Part shown: in pieces, positions 45,353 to 55,631 of the stretch
How positions within the stretch are numbered: the first letter of the stretch is position 1
How the letters are laid out: each line of letters begins with the position of its first letter
Assembly (NCBI RefSeq): GCF_009696375.1
Contig: NZ_VUMD01000009.1
Span: forward strand, 1-64,000
Origin: Clostridium porci
GTDB lineage: Bacteria; Bacillota; Clostridia; Lachnospirales; Lachnospiraceae
Direction of reading: 5' to 3'
Length of the DNA: 64,000 nucleotides
The notes under the pieces: generated by a model
Database searches by the model: none
What the model saw: the letters and a program-made list of their open reading frames with translations, nothing else
Told to the model about the DNA's origin: nothing
Translations under genes and position numbers: made by a program

Positions 45353-45886
45353 ATGGAAATCGGAAGCAAGTTGAAGGAGCTGCGGGTGCTAAAGGGATTG
45401 ACCCAGGAGGAGCTGGCCGGCCGGGCCGAGCTTTCCAAGGGCTTTATCTCCCAGCTGGAACGGGATCTAACCTCTCCGTCCATTGCCACCCTTATGGATA
45501 TCCTGCAGTGTCTGGGTACAACCATTGGGGATTTCTTTAACGAATCCCCTGACGAACAGGTTGTATTTGGTAAACAGGATTATTTTGAAAAAATTGACAC
45601 AGACTTAAATAATGAAATTAAATGGATCATCCCCAATGCCCAAAAGCATGTAATGGAGCCCATTCTTCTTACCCTGAAGGCCGAAGGCTCCACCTGTCCC
45701 CATCACCCCCATGAGGGAGAGGAATTTGGCTACGTGCTCCAGGGCTCTGTCTCCATCCATATCGGCAGCAAGACCTTCAAAGCAAAAAAAGGCGAATCCT
45801 TTTATTTTATACCAGATAAGAAACACTATCTAACCAGCAAAAGCGGAGCTTCCATATTGTGGGTAAGCTCGCCTCCCAGCTTCTAA
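45353..45886 (+). CDS. HTH-cupin regulator, PuuR-like
   Basis: 177 residues: an N-terminal XRE helix-turn-helix (LKELRVLKGLTQEELAGRAELSKGFISQLERDLTSPSIATL) and a C-terminal cupin (CPHHPHEGEEFGYVLQGSVSIHIG, GESFYFIPDKKHYLTS). Such proteins sense small metabolites; ones next to potABCD respond to polyamines. GGGAGGA lies before the ATG. It is first in the operon, 31 bp before potA, so it probably regulates its own operon. Confidence 0.9.
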   Translation: MEIGSKLKELRVLKGLTQEELAGRAELSKGFISQLERDLTSPSIATLMDILQCLGTTIGDFFNESPDEQVVFGKQDYFEKIDTDLNNEIKWIIPNAQKHVMEPILLTLKAEGSTCPHHPHEGEEFGYVLQGSVSIHIGSKTFKAKKGESFYFIPDKKHYLTSKSGASILWVSSPPSF

Positions 45887-45917
45887 CATTTATATATGAC
45901 AAAGGAGAACACATTTT

Positions 45918-46994
45918 ATGAGCCAGCCTTTAATTGATCTGCAGCATATATCCAAAAGCTTTGACGGTGAAATGGTACTGGATGATCTAAATCTTTCCAT
46001 TAAGGAGAACAGCTTTGTGACCCTGCTAGGCCCCAGCGGCTGCGGCAAGACCACTACCCTGCGCATCATCGGCGGTTTTACTATGCCGGATACCGGTAAG
46101 GTTATTTTTGAGGGCCAGGACGCCACCAAAATCCCGCCTAACAAACGGCAGCTGAATACGGTATTTCAAAAATACGCACTATTTCCCCATATGAATATTG
46201 CAGAGAACATTGCCTTCGGATTAAAAATTAAGAATAAGCCCAAGTCCTATATTAATGATAAGATTCAATACGCTCTAAAGCTTGTAAATCTTTCCGGCTA
46301 CGAAAAACGCACCGTAGACTCTCTCTCCGGCGGACAGCAGCAACGAATCGCCATCGCCAGAGCCATTGTAAATGAACCCAGGGTACTGCTTTTGGACGAG
46401 CCTCTGGGCGCTCTGGATTTAAAGCTCCGCCAGGATATGCAGTATGAGCTGATCCGTCTGAAGAATGAGCTTGGCATCACCTTCATCTATGTAACCCATG
46501 ACCAGGAGGAAGCCCTCACCATGTCCGACACCATCGTTGTGATGAACCAGGGATACATACAGCAGATGGGCTCTCCTGAGCAGATTTACAACGAGCCTGA
46601 AAATGCCTTTGTCGCCGATTTTATCGGCGAAAGCAACATTGTCCCCGGTATTATGATAAGAGATGAACTGGTGGAAATTTTTGGAGCAAAATTTCCCTGT
46701 GTTGACAGGGGATTTGGCAATAATAAGCCTGTGGACGTTGTAATACGGCCTGAGGATATTGACCTGGTAAAGCCGGAGGACGGAACCCTGGTAGGAATCG
46801 TAACTCATCTGATTTTTAAAGGTGTTCACTATGAGATGGAGGTAACCACGCCCGACGGCTTTGAGTGGCTGGTTCACTCCACAGACATGTTCCCTGTTGG
46901 CCAGCAGGTAGGCATCCATGTGGAGCCCTTTGAGATTCAGATTATGAATAAGCCTGCTTCTGAGGATGAGGAGGCATTGGGAGTCAATGAATAG
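45918..46994 (+). CDS. potA: Spermidine/putrescine ABC transporter ATPase
   Basis: 358 residues: [75 protein letters not shown] and a C-terminal TOBE domain. The FQKYALFPH form is typical of PotA. Operon potABCD. The next gene overlaps its end. Confidence 0.95.
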   Translation: MSQPLIDLQHISKSFDGEMVLDDLNLSIKENSFVTLLGPSGCGKTTTLRIIGGFTMPDTGKVIFEGQDATKIPPNKRQLNTVFQKYALFPHMNIAENIAFGLKIKNKPKSYINDKIQYALKLVNLSGYEKRTVDSLSGGQQQRIAIARAIVNEPRVLLLDEPLGALDLKLRQDMQYELIRLKNELGITFIYVTHDQEEALTMSDTIVVMNQGYIQQMGSPEQIYNEPENAFVADFIGESNIVPGIMIRDELVEIFGAKFPCVDRGFGNNKPVDVVIRPEDIDLVKPEDGTLVGIVTHLIFKGVHYEMEVTTPDGFEWLVHSTDMFPVGQQVGIHVEPFEIQIMNKPASEDEEALGVNE

Positions 46995-47850
46995 CACAGC
47001 AATGAACAATACCAGGAAACAGCACCCTTTACTGCTCCTTCGCCGTTTTGGACTTGCTGGCCCCTATGCGGTGTGGATAACCGGCTTTATCCTGATTCCT
47101 CTGCTTTTGATTATGTGGTACGGGCTTACTGACAGGACCGGAGCATTTACACTGGAAAATATCCTTTCCATCGCAGCCCCCGATCACTTTAAGGCCCTCT
47201 GGCTCTCTCTGGGGCTGTCCCTGATCAGCACCCTTACCTGCCTTATCCTGGCCTTTCCTCTTGCTATGATACTCAGAGGACGGAAAATGGCCGCCAGCAG
47301 CTTTATCGTATTTATTTTCATCCTGCCTATGTGGATGAATTTTCTGCTGCGCACCATGGCCTGGCAGACTCTCCTTGAGAAAAACGGAGTTATTAACGGA
47401 ATTCTTACCTGGCTTCGCCTGCCCTCCCAAACTCTGATTAATACGCCGGGGGCCATTGTGCTGGGTATGGTATACAACTTCCTGCCCTTTATGGTTCTTC
47501 CAATCTATAATGTGCTGTCTAAAATTGATGACAACATCATCCATGCAGCCAAGGATCTGGGAGCCAACGGATTTCAGCGCCTGGTGAAGGTGTGGCTTCC
47601 CTTAAGCCTGCCTGGAATCATCAGCGGCATCACCATGGTGTTCGTTCCGTCTCTGACTACCTTCGTTATCTCCGATTTGCTGGGAGGCAGTAAGATACTC
47701 CTGATCGGAAATGTAATTGAACAGGAATTTACCAGGGGCAGCAACTGGAATTTAGGCAGCGGCCTGTCTCTGGTTCTCATGGTATTCATCTTAATCAGCA
47801 TGGCGGTTATTGCCAAATACGATAAAAACGGGGAGGGGACAGCGTTCTGA
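46987..47850 (+). CDS. potB: Spermidine/putrescine ABC transporter permease
   Basis: About 287 residues with six spans and the EAA loop ([24 protein letters not shown]). The start ATG overlaps the end of potA by 8 bp. It ends in TGATG shared with potC (1-bp overlap). Confidence 0.93.
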   Translation: MNSTAMNNTRKQHPLLLLRRFGLAGPYAVWITGFILIPLLLIMWYGLTDRTGAFTLENILSIAAPDHFKALWLSLGLSLISTLTCLILAFPLAMILRGRKMAASSFIVFIFILPMWMNFLLRTMAWQTLLEKNGVINGILTWLRLPSQTLINTPGAIVLGMVYNFLPFMVLPIYNVLSKIDDNIIHAAKDLGANGFQRLVKVWLPLSLPGIISGITMVFVPSLTTFVISDLLGGSKILLIGNVIEQEFTRGSNWNLGSGLSLVLMVFILISMAVIAKYDKNGEGTAF

Positions 47851-48647
47851 TGACAAAAGGAATTCAAACCATACGCAGAATTATATCCGACTTTTATATG
47901 GCGCTGATACTGATTTTTTTATATGCGCCTATTATTACAATGATGGTACTGTCCTTTAATCAGTCCAAATCCAGAACCCAGTGGGGAGGCTTTACGCTCC
48001 AGTGGTATGTGCAGATGTTCGACAGCCGTTCCATTATGGGTGCGCTGACAACCACCCTGCTCATAGCGTTTGCCTCTGGGCTTATAGCCACTGTAATCGG
48101 CACCATGGCAGCCATTGCCATAAGCAGCATGAAGCCGGCTTCCAAAACCCTGTTTATGGGCATCACTAACATTCCCATGTTGAATGCGGACATTGTAACA
48201 GGCATCTCCCTGATGCTGGCGTTTATCGCCTTCGGAATTTCACTGGGGTTTCAGACAGTCCTCATTGCGCATATTACCTTTAATATACCTTATGTGATAT
48301 TGAGCGTCATGCCCAAGCTAAAGCAGACCGATCGCAGCGCCTATGAGGCAGCCTTAGATCTGGGAGCCACCCACATGCAGGCCTTTTACAAGGTCGTGTT
48401 CCCTGACATCCTGCCTGGCGTTCTCTCCGGCTTTCTGCTGGCATTTACCATGTCCCTAGACGACTTTATCATTACCCATTTTACCAAAGGCGCAGGCATC
48501 AATACGCTGTCAACCCTTATCTACAGCGAGGTAAGACGAGGCATTCGTCCGTCCATGTACGCACTGTCCTCCATCATATTCCTAACTGTGCTTATCCTGC
48601 TGCTTTTTGTTAACTTCCGGCCAATTAAAAAACCGGTTCAAAAATAA
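47850..48647 (+). CDS. potC: Spermidine/putrescine ABC transporter permease
   Basis: 265 residues, six spans and the EAA loop (AALDLGATHMQAFYKVVFPDILPG). The family's MALILIFLYAPI and LSLDDFIITHF are visible. The potD start follows 24 bp later. Confidence 0.93.
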   Translation: MTKGIQTIRRIISDFYMALILIFLYAPIITMMVLSFNQSKSRTQWGGFTLQWYVQMFDSRSIMGALTTTLLIAFASGLIATVIGTMAAIAISSMKPASKTLFMGITNIPMLNADIVTGISLMLAFIAFGISLGFQTVLIAHITFNIPYVILSVMPKLKQTDRSAYEAALDLGATHMQAFYKVVFPDILPGVLSGFLLAFTMSLDDFIITHFTKGAGINTLSTLIYSEVRRGIRPSMYALSSIIFLTVLILLLFVNFRPIKKPVQK

Positions 48648-48671
48648 ACTGTATTTATGAAGGAGACGATT

Positions 48672-49787
48672 ATGAAGAAGAAATTGGCAATGACTCTGGC
48701 AGCGGCTTCTGTCATGGCGCTGTCTGCCGCCCTCTTAACCGGCTGCCAAAAATCCGGCAGCACATCTGAAGGCGCGAATAAGGAAGACAACAAGCTTAAT
48801 GTCTATAACTGGGGCGAATACATTGACGAGGACGTAATCGCCATGTTTGAGCAGGAAACGGGCATTCAGGTGGTTTACGACGTATTTGAGACCAACGAAG
48901 AAATGTATCCTGTCATCCAGGCAGGAGCGCTGAAATATGATGTGGTCTGCCCCTCTGATTACATGATACAGCGCATGATTGAAAATAATCTGCTGGCTGA
49001 GCTGAACTTTGACAACATTCCCAACGCAAAGGAAATCGGCCAGGAATACATGGATATTTCCAAAGGCTTTGACGCAGATAATAAATATTCCGTTCCCTAC
49101 TGCTGGGGTACTATGGGCATCCTCTACAACACCAAGCGTTTAGCGGAGCTGGGCGTTCCCGCTCCTACCAAGTGGTCGGATCTGTGGGACGAGCGCCTGA
49201 AGGGTGAAATCCTTATGCAAAACAGCGTAAGAGACGCATTCACCATTGCTCTGAAAATGAAGGGCTATTCCTTAAATACCACCAATGCCGATCAGCTGGC
49301 CCAGGCCCGGGATCTGCTGATTGAGCAAAAGCCTTTGGTGCAAGCCTATGTCATCGACCAGGTGCGGGATAAGATGATCGGAGGGGAGGCAGCCCTAGGA
49401 GTTATCTATTCTGGAGAAATGCTCTACATCCAGGGCGAGGTAGCTGCCCAGAATCTGGACTATGACCTTGAATATGTGATTCCAGAGGAAGGAACCAACT
49501 ACTGGATCGACTCCTGGGTCATCCCGGCAGGTGCAGAGCATAAGGAAAATGCAGAAAAGTGGATTAATTTTCTCTGCCGTCCCGACATTGCCAAGATGAA
49601 CTTTGAATATATCACCTACGCTACCCCTAATAAGGGCGCGTTCCAGCTGCTGGATGATGAGATGAAAAACAACAAGGCGCTGTTCCCGGATATAAACAGC
49701 CTTAATAACTGTGAGATTATCCAGTACCTCGGAGAGGATGTGGATCAGATGTATAATGATATGTGGAAGGAAATTAAAGCCGAGTAG
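48672..49787 (+). CDS. potD: Spermidine/putrescine-binding lipoprotein
   Basis: 371 residues with a lipobox (LLTGC). The mature part LNVYNWGEYIDEDVIAMFEQETGIQVVYDVFETNEEMY is the PotD hallmark, with polyamine-contacting Trp and Asp residues (NYWIDSWVIP). AAGGAGACG lies before the ATG at 48672. It is last in the operon. Confidence 0.95.
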   Translation: MKKKLAMTLAAASVMALSAALLTGCQKSGSTSEGANKEDNKLNVYNWGEYIDEDVIAMFEQETGIQVVYDVFETNEEMYPVIQAGALKYDVVCPSDYMIQRMIENNLLAELNFDNIPNAKEIGQEYMDISKGFDADNKYSVPYCWGTMGILYNTKRLAELGVPAPTKWSDLWDERLKGEILMQNSVRDAFTIALKMKGYSLNTTNADQLAQARDLLIEQKPLVQAYVIDQVRDKMIGGEAALGVIYSGEMLYIQGEVAAQNLDYDLEYVIPEEGTNYWIDSWVIPAGAEHKENAEKWINFLCRPDIAKMNFEYITYATPNKGAFQLLDDEMKNNKALFPDINSLNNCEIIQYLGEDVDQMYNDMWKEIKAE

Positions 49788-49871
49788 TCATACTTTTTTG
49801 ATACTTATGTTTGGGAAAAACCAGACGATATATGGATATATATTAAAAGTCCATATAAAGGAGATTCCTAC

Positions 49872-51206
49872 ATGGTTGATCAGGTTAAGACGCTAAGAAG
49901 CTGCTCCTACATTGTGAGCTGTACGGTGGGTTTATTTTCCATTCTTTATCTTTTTAAGCAAGAGTTTTTTTACATGATACTGCTGCTGTCCATAGGGTTA
50001 GTGATTGTGCTTCCCTGCCATTTCCTGGGGAACTCCTGCACGATTCGGTTCCTCAGATGCTATCTTATTGTCTGTGTTAATTTTACAATCTTTATTACGC
50101 AAACCATAACCGGGCGTTTTACCCCAAGCCCGGCTCTGTATATCTGCGCGGGCGCGCTTTCTATGCTCTTTTTTTCTATCATGCTGGTTCGGCTTAGCTT
50201 TATTTGCAGCATCGCATTGTTTCTTTTAGAAGCTGCCATATTAAGCGCAAGGGCAGATAAATGGATCGAAGATCCCCTGGTTCTGGCTCAATGCCTTCTC
50301 GCCATTTTAGTGGGATTTGTACTGACACATTTAAGCGTAAAAAATGAGATCCATTACCTGACCGAGTCTGCCTCCAAACAGGAGGAGGTGCAGAAAATAG
50401 CGGAAAATTTGTCTGAAAAAACGGCTCATAATGAGGAAATGGTACAAGAACAGCAGGATTTACTTCTACACGTCGCTGCAATCGCAGGCAATATCTCTAC
50501 TGAGGCAAAGAGCCTGTCCGGCGAATCAGAAAGCTTAGCCTGCGGCGCCACACAGCAGGCTGCTTCTGTACAGCAGGTCTATGCGGCAGTGGAAACCTTC
50601 TCCTCCCAGATGAAGAACACCGTTGATTTGGCACAAAGGATACAAACAGACTCCAGGGAAATGAACCTGTACGTAGAAGAAGGCGGAACCCACATGGGAG
50701 GGATGCTCTCTGCGGTAAAGAAAATAGAGGACAGCATGCTTTCCATTGAGCACATCATTAAAACGATCAACGACATTGCCTTTCAAACAAACATCCTTGC
50801 ACTAAACGCCGCTGTAGAAGCCGCCAGAGCGGGAGAAGCTGGTAAAGGGTTTGCTGTAGTAGCCGACGAGGTACGAGCTTTGGCCAGCAACAGCGCAAAG
50901 GCTGCCAAGGAAACCATGGAGGTATTGTCCAGCTGCCAGCATGCAGTCGACCATGGAGCTGCCGTAGCGCGGCAAACCTCAGATGCCTTAGGTAAAATTA
51001 AAGACAGCGTAGAAAACGTAGCTCATCGGGCAGTGGATATTTCCGGGGTTGCCACAGACCAGCTCACTACCATGGACAAGATTAAGGAAGAAATGAATCA
51101 GGTTTCTGGCGTCATCCAAACAACCGCAGCCTCTGCCGGGCAGGTAGCCGCCATGGTAAAAGAAATTTCCCGCCAGTCTGATCAGCTAGACACATTGGGG
51201 AGGTAG
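49872..51206 (+). CDS. Methyl-accepting chemotaxis protein
   Basis: 444 residues. The N-terminal part has about five or six spans without a large outer sensor domain, so it probably senses in the membrane. The C-terminal half holds a signalling domain with the hairpin tip [44 protein letters not shown]. No HAMP domain is evident. AAGGAG lies upstream. It is a lone gene after potABCD. Confidence 0.92.
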   Translation: MVDQVKTLRSCSYIVSCTVGLFSILYLFKQEFFYMILLLSIGLVIVLPCHFLGNSCTIRFLRCYLIVCVNFTIFITQTITGRFTPSPALYICAGALSMLFFSIMLVRLSFICSIALFLLEAAILSARADKWIEDPLVLAQCLLAILVGFVLTHLSVKNEIHYLTESASKQEEVQKIAENLSEKTAHNEEMVQEQQDLLLHVAAIAGNISTEAKSLSGESESLACGATQQAASVQQVYAAVETFSSQMKNTVDLAQRIQTDSREMNLYVEEGGTHMGGMLSAVKKIEDSMLSIEHIIKTINDIAFQTNILALNAAVEAARAGEAGKGFAVVADEVRALASNSAKAAKETMEVLSSCQHAVDHGAAVARQTSDALGKIKDSVENVAHRAVDISGVATDQLTTMDKIKEEMNQVSGVIQTTAASAGQVAAMVKEISRQSDQLDTLGR

Positions 51207-51281
51207 CAAGCCGCCTTTACCAGGCTCAGCTTCCATAAGGAATGAAGTGCTTATGCCAAAAAAGCAGCCTTCAAACAGGAG

Positions 51282-51452
51282 CTAATGTCTGGAGCTGGTA
51301 GAATGGCAGGAGGTTGCTCCGTGGCAGCCTCCACAGCCGCCTCCGCAGCTGGAACAGCCCTTCCCAGCCTTTTTATCCCGTATCATTTTTCGAATAATCG
51401 CTCCTACAACAGCCATGAGTATAAGCAAAATAATCAGTGTTGGAAGATTCAT
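51282..51452 (-). CDS. FeoB-associated Cys-rich membrane protein
   Basis: A 56-residue protein: MNLPTLIILLILMAVVGAII, one membrane span, then a basic stretch (RKMIRDKK) and a Cys/Gly-rich end (CSSCGGGCGGCHGATSCH). This matches the small FeoB-associated Cys-rich family, usually next to feoAB, which are not in this window. GGAGAGAGGAAT precedes the ATG. It faces a DtxR-family gene over a palindrome, so it is probably iron- or manganese-controlled. Confidence 0.85.
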   Translation of the reverse strand: MNLPTLIILLILMAVVGAIIRKMIRDKKAGKGCSSCGGGCGGCHGATSCHSTSSRH

Positions 51453-51516
51453 ATTCCTCTCTCCTTTTCTAACTGTTTCTGGAATGTTACCAAAAGCCTT
51501 TGATTGGCCTCTTTTT

Positions 51517-51534
51517 AGTTAGATCTCTCTAACT
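51517..51534. promoter_or_regulatory. DtxR-type operator candidate
   Basis: Inverted repeat AGTTAGA-tctc-TCTAACT between the divergent Cys-rich protein and the DtxR-family gene. Shape and sequence resemble TTAGgTTAG...CTAAcCTAA boxes of DtxR/IdeR. Confidence 0.6.
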
Positions 51535-51642
51535 TTTTCTTTATATTTAAGTTATCACTGTCTACGTCTCTTGTCAACTCTTTTTTAATATGCTAAACTT
51601 ATATCTGACACAACAACTATTAGAATCGGGGGTGTAAATCGA

Positions 51643-52038
51643 TTGAAAATACAGGAATCAGCAGAGAACTATCTGGAAACCATCCATATGCTTAGTCAGA
51701 AGCAGACCTATGTACGCTCCATCGACATAGCCGTAGAGCTGGGTTTTTCAAAACCAAGCGTCAGTGTTGCGATGAAAAATCTCAGGAAAAACGGTTATAT
51801 CTTAGTGGATGGCCAGGGACATATCACTCTGACCTCTGCCGGTCAGGCCATTGCAGACACAATATATGAGCGCCATACCCTGCTATCCAACTGGCTTGTC
51901 TATCTGGGGGTGGACGCCAAAACCGCTGTAGAAGATGCCTGCCGTATGGAGCATACCCTCAGCGCAAAGAGCTTTGACGCCATCAAAAAGCATATTAACC
52001 AGGGAAACGAACTCCCGGAAGCCGAAAAACGCCTTTAG
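51643..52038 (+). CDS. DtxR/MntR-family metal regulator
   Basis: 131 residues starting at a TTG after GGGGGTG. The N-terminal helix-turn-helix (SAENYLETIHMLSQKQTYVRSIDIAVELGFSKPSVSVAMKNL) and a dimerisation region with Glu/His/Cys metal ligands (ERHTLLSNWLVYLGV, EDACRMEHTLS) mark the family. No SH3 domain, as in MntR or short IdeR forms. It is divergent from the FeoB-associated gene and probably represses it. Confidence 0.88.
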   Translation: MKIQESAENYLETIHMLSQKQTYVRSIDIAVELGFSKPSVSVAMKNLRKNGYILVDGQGHITLTSAGQAIADTIYERHTLLSNWLVYLGVDAKTAVEDACRMEHTLSAKSFDAIKKHINQGNELPEAEKRL

Positions 52039-52116
52039 TCTGTCTGAGCTTGCTCCATCAAAGGAGTCTGAGCTCTGCCTTGTCTCCAAAGCGTTCATAA
52101 TTACAGCAGAGCAGCA

Positions 52117-52169
52117 AAGAAAGCCTGACAAAACCACAGCCTTTTTCATTGGTTTTGTCAGGCTTTCTT
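52117..52169. terminator. Bidirectional terminator
   Basis: A 20-bp perfect stem (AAGAAAGCCTGACAAAACCA and its complement) with a 13-nt loop between convergent DtxR and P-type ATPase genes. Confidence 0.9.
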
Positions 52170-52209
52170 CTAGCTTACGGAACAAGACTAGCCTTTAAAA
52201 GAGCTTTTA

Positions 52210-54111
52210 TCAAAGGGACAATACACGCATTGCATTCAGAATTGCAATCACCGATACGCCTACATCCGCAAATACAGCCTCCCACATGGTAGCAATTCCG
52301 AAGGCTCCCATTAGAAGCACGATCGCTTTCACACCTAAGGCAAACAGTATGTTCTGCTTTACAATAGACATTGTCTTTCTGGAAATGCGTACCACATCTG
52401 CAATCTTGGCAGGATCATCATCCATAAGAACAATATCCGCCGCCTCAATCGCCGCATCAGAGCCCATGCTTCCCATGGCAATGCCAATATCTGCTCTGGA
52501 GAGAACGGGAGCATCATTAATGCCGTCTCCCACGAAAGCCAGCTTATCCCTGCCTTTCATGCCAGCCAGAAGCTCCTCCACCTTTGCCACCTTGTCTCCT
52601 GGAAGCAGCTCTGCATGAACCTCATCCAGCCCCAGCTTCGCTGCCACGGCCTCTCCCACCTCCTGTTTATCTCCTGTCAGCATGACAGTGCGTGTTATAC
52701 CTGCCTTTTTGAGCTTCTCAATGGCTGTAAACGCCTCCTCCTTAATGGTATCTGATATAACAATGGCACCCTTAAACTTACCATCCACTGCCACATAGAC
52801 AACCGTACCGATTCCAGAGCACGCCTCATAATCTACCTTCATTTCCTTCATCAGCTTGCTGTTCCCTGCAAGAACCATGCGGCCGTCAACTTCAGCCCTG
52901 ACGCCATGGCCAGATATTTCCTCTGTGTCCGTTACCCGGTTCATGTCCGTCTCCTGTCCCCAGGCCTCTCTGATAGACCGGGATATCGGATGGTCGGAGT
53001 AGCCCTCTGCCAGGGCCGCCAGTTCCAAAAGAGCATCCTTTTCCTTTTTTTGCATACTCCCGTCTTCCTCCTGGCCGTGTTGACAGGCAGGCAGGATTTC
53101 CGTTACCTTAAATTCACCCTTTGTCAACGTTCCCGTCTTATCAAAGACAATGGTTCTCATCTCAGACAAAGCTTCCAGATAATTGCTTCCCTTAACCAGA
53201 ACGCCCCGCTTGGAGGCTGCCCCGATTCCTGAAAAAAAGCTCATAGGCACAGAAATGACAAGCGCGCACGGACAGGAAATTACCAGAAACGTACAGGCCC
53301 TCCTCACTCCCTCCTCCCATGTCTGTCCAAACAGCATAGGCTGCATAATTGCCAACAATACAGCTCCTAAAACTACCAGGGGGGTATAATATCTGGCAAA
53401 CCGCGTAATAAAGTTTTCCACCTGTGCCTTTTTGCTGCTGGCATTTTCCACCAGCTCCAGTATCTTAGCCACCGTGGAATCATCAAACTCCCTAGTGACG
53501 CGGACTTTCAATAGACCGCTTCCGTTGACACAGCCGCTTATTATCTCGCTGCCCGGCCCCACCCTTCTGGGAACTGACTCCCCTGTAAGAGCTGAAGTAT
53601 CCACCAATGATTCCCCGAATAGCACCTGGCCATCCAAAGGGATTCTCTCTCCTGCTTTTACTACAATGGTATCGCCAATCTGAATATTATTGGGATCTAC
53701 CTGAGTAAGCGTTCCATTTTCCTCTATGTTCGCATATTCAGGGCAGATGTCCATCAGCTCTGTAATTGACTGCCTGGAACGGTTCACTGCATAATTCTGA
53801 AACAGCTCTCCCACCTGATAAAACAGCATAACCGCTACCGCCTCGGAATACTGCCCTATGCCATAAGCTCCAAAGGTGGCTACCGTCATAAGAAAGTTTT
53901 CGTCAAAAACCTGACCGTTTCGGATATTTCGGAAAGCTCTGAATATAATATCCCAGCCTATCGCTATATAGGGAATCAGATACAGTCCGGCTCTTCCCCA
54001 TACTCCCAGTTCCCTAGGCAGAGCTTCCATATGCTCTGCTACAGCCAGAGGAATATATAGAATCAATACAGCAATGATACGTCCAAGCATTACCTTCTGT
54101 TTCTTCGTCAT
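52210..54111 (-). CDS. cadA: Heavy-metal P-type ATPase (Cd/Zn/Pb exporter type)
   Basis: About 633 residues. It has no N-terminal metal-binding domain; that part is a separate gene upstream. Motifs: TGES (SALTGESVP), the transmembrane CPC (SCPCALVISVP), DKTGTLTKGEF, SDHPISRSI, LTGDKQEVGEAVA and GDGINDAPVLSRADIG. CPC plus the following pattern fits Zn/Cd/Pb export. I start at MTKKQKV (54111), 7 nt after AAAGGG; an ATG two codons earlier is too close to the site. Operon with the HMA and ArsR genes. Confidence 0.9.
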   Translation of the reverse strand: MTKKQKVMLGRIIAVLILYIPLAVAEHMEALPRELGVWGRAGLYLIPYIAIGWDIIFRAFRNIRNGQVFDENFLMTVATFGAYGIGQYSEAVAVMLFYQVGELFQNYAVNRSRQSITELMDICPEYANIEENGTLTQVDPNNIQIGDTIVVKAGERIPLDGQVLFGESLVDTSALTGESVPRRVGPGSEIISGCVNGSGLLKVRVTREFDDSTVAKILELVENASSKKAQVENFITRFARYYTPLVVLGAVLLAIMQPMLFGQTWEEGVRRACTFLVISCPCALVISVPMSFFSGIGAASKRGVLVKGSNYLEALSEMRTIVFDKTGTLTKGEFKVTEILPACQHGQEEDGSMQKKEKDALLELAALAEGYSDHPISRSIREAWGQETDMNRVTDTEEISGHGVRAEVDGRMVLAGNSKLMKEMKVDYEACSGIGTVVYVAVDGKFKGAIVISDTIKEEAFTAIEKLKKAGITRTVMLTGDKQEVGEAVAAKLGLDEVHAELLPGDKVAKVEELLAGMKGRDKLAFVGDGINDAPVLSRADIGIAMGSMGSDAAIEAADIVLMDDDPAKIADVVRISRKTMSIVKQNILFALGVKAIVLLMGAFGIATMWEAVFADVGVSVIAILNAMRVLSL

Positions 54112-54185
54112 TTTCATTCCCTTTCTATTCAGAACAGGCGGCTTCCCGATTTATGCTTTCTTAGCCGGGCGCCGCCAGTCTTTTA

Positions 54186-54404
54186 TTACATCAAAATTGT
54201 GCAGTCTGGTTCCACCTTTTTACACACATCCACCACCTGGCCCATAATCTCATCAAACCGGCTGTCTTCCGCCTCTATGGTCAGTTTCTGAGTCATAAAG
54301 CTCACGTTGGCGTCTGCCACCCCTTCGATCCTTCTGATAGCCTCCTCCATCTTTGCCGCGCAGTTTGCACAGTCTAAATCCTGTAATTTAAACTTCTTCT
54401 TCAT
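54186..54404 (-). CDS. Stand-alone heavy-metal-associated (HMA) protein
   Basis: 72 residues: LQDLDCANCAAKMEEAIRRIEGVADANVSFMTQKLTIEAE with the CxxC metal site, then a C-terminal Cys (CKKVEPDCTILM). Start MKKKFKLQ after GGAGGACAGAAGG. It may hand metal to the ATPase encoded next, which lacks its own HMA domain. Confidence 0.88.
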   Translation of the reverse strand: MKKKFKLQDLDCANCAAKMEEAIRRIEGVADANVSFMTQKLTIEAEDSRFDEIMGQVVDVCKKVEPDCTILM

Positions 54405-54447
54405 GCCTTCTGTCCTCCATCCTCTATTATTCTGATATTTTTGTTTC

Positions 54448-54807
54448 TTATTCCTCAATGTGCTCCATGCCTTGGTTAATAATCGTTCTCACATGCCCGT
54501 CCGCCAGGGAATAAAATACTGCCTTTCCTTCCCTGCGGCTCTTAACCAGGCAGTTCTGCTTCAGTATTCTCAGCTGATGGGAAATAGCCGACTGGTTCAT
54601 ACCTAAGATCTGTGCAATATCGCATACACACATCTCCGCTTCAAACAGCACATACAATATCTTTATCCTGGTAGAATCTCCAAAGACCTTAAACAGCTCC
54701 GCTAAATCGTAAAGCTTATCCTCATCCGGCATCTTTTCATTAACCGCCTTTACAACATCCTCGTGAACCTGATAATAGTCACAGCACTCCACATCGTTAA
54801 CCGCCAT
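54448..54807 (-). CDS. cadC: ArsR/SmtB-family metal sensor, CadC-like
   Basis: About 119 residues with a winged helix and the alpha3 site ELF...EMCVCDIAQIL (CxC). N-terminal Cys (VECCDYY) complete a CadC-type alpha3N site for Cd, Pb or Zn. I use the ATG at 54807 with GAAGGG upstream; a GTG three codons earlier is possible. It precedes the HMA and cadA genes and should repress them until metal binds. Confidence 0.9.
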   Translation of the reverse strand: MAVNDVECCDYYQVHEDVVKAVNEKMPDEDKLYDLAELFKVFGDSTRIKILYVLFEAEMCVCDIAQILGMNQSAISHQLRILKQNCLVKSRREGKAVFYSLADGHVRTIINQGMEHIEE

Positions 54808-54832
54808 CGTCTCCACCCTTCTACATACATTA

Positions 54833-54860
54833 TATGTTCATATGAATTGTTGTTCATTTG
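54833..54860 (-). promoter_or_regulatory. ArsR-type operator
   Basis: Perfect TTCATATGAA (54837-54846) plus a second TGTTCAT half-site 14-15 bp on. SmtB/CadC operators have this ATATGAAC-like dyad. Confidence 0.6.
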
Positions 54861-55348
54861 TTTATATCTTAATTATATATAAAAAAACCATACTGTCAAG
54901 TCTTTTTTATTATTTCATGCATTAACTTATTGAGAGGAGAGGCTCTTGCAACAAACATTCATTTCTTATAGTACTTCCGGAGGTGAATGCGAGGTTGATA
55001 AGAAAACTACCAAAGAATGTACTTTGAAAATAGTAGCTACCGAAGGACCTATTAAACAACCTCGAATAAAGAATGACGGTAAAAAATCTTCCCATACCGG
55101 CAAGACAGAGGTTTCAGAAAAACTCTGTTCTTCATGCGGCATTAGGAAGACAACACTTCGTCAGCGGCTCCACAACACAGATAAAATATTTTGTTGTTTC
55201 AGAAGCAGACAACATCTGCACCTGTTAAGATTGCTATATCAGAAACAAAGGTTCGGGTCAAGGCATAAGAGAGAAAACATGTTCGTTCCGGTGTAAAAAG
55301 CAGTGCTGGAACGGATTTTTTGAGAGCAGCAAGCACAGTGAGATTATC
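54861..55348. other. AT-rich stretch without a clear gene
   Basis: It lies between the metal operon and the restriction island. One open frame (54946-55296 +, 116 codons, TTG start, GAGGAG upstream) has two CxxC-like pairs but no recognisable fold, and its end looks like random sequence. I see no repeat or RNA gene. It may be a border of the island. Confidence 0.4.
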
Positions 55349-55377
55349 TTGCGAGTTAAGTCTGCGTGTGCTATAAT
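55349..55377 (+). promoter_or_regulatory. Promoter of the restriction island
   Basis: TTGCGA and TATAAT with 17 nt between, 33 bp before the HTH gene. Confidence 0.7.
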
Positions 55378-55409
55378 ACTATCAACTTGATACTGAACGG
55401 AGAATTACG

Positions 55410-55631
55410 ATGCCCATTTCCTATGATAAGCTCTGGAAACAACTGATTGACAAGAAAATGAACCGGACGAAGTTAAAGTATGCCGCCGGTATCAGCTTCA
55501 ACGTGCTTGCAAAGATGGGAAGAAATGAATTTGTCTCTATGGAAAGCCTGCATAAGATTTTCTTAACACTCAAATGTGATGTAGGAGAGATCATGGAGTT
55601 CATTGATGAAGGAGTTACAGAACAATCATGA
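55410..55631 (+). CDS. Small XRE-family regulator of the R-M system
   Basis: 73 residues, one helix-turn-helix domain (RTKLKYAAGISFNVLAKMGRNEFVSMESLHKIFLTLKCDVGEIMEF). It is of the YozG type and is the first gene of the island; its stop overlaps the methyltransferase start (ATGA). It probably sets the balance of methylase and nuclease, like C proteins. Confidence 0.85.
   Translation: MPISYDKLWKQLIDKKMNRTKLKYAAGISFNVLAKMGRNEFVSMESLHKIFLTLKCDVGEIMEFIDEGVTEQS

Noticed and set aside
54946-55296. 116-codon frame with TTG start
   Set aside because: GAGGAG is present, but the protein has no recognisable fold and a random-looking C-terminus; kept only as part of the intergenic description.
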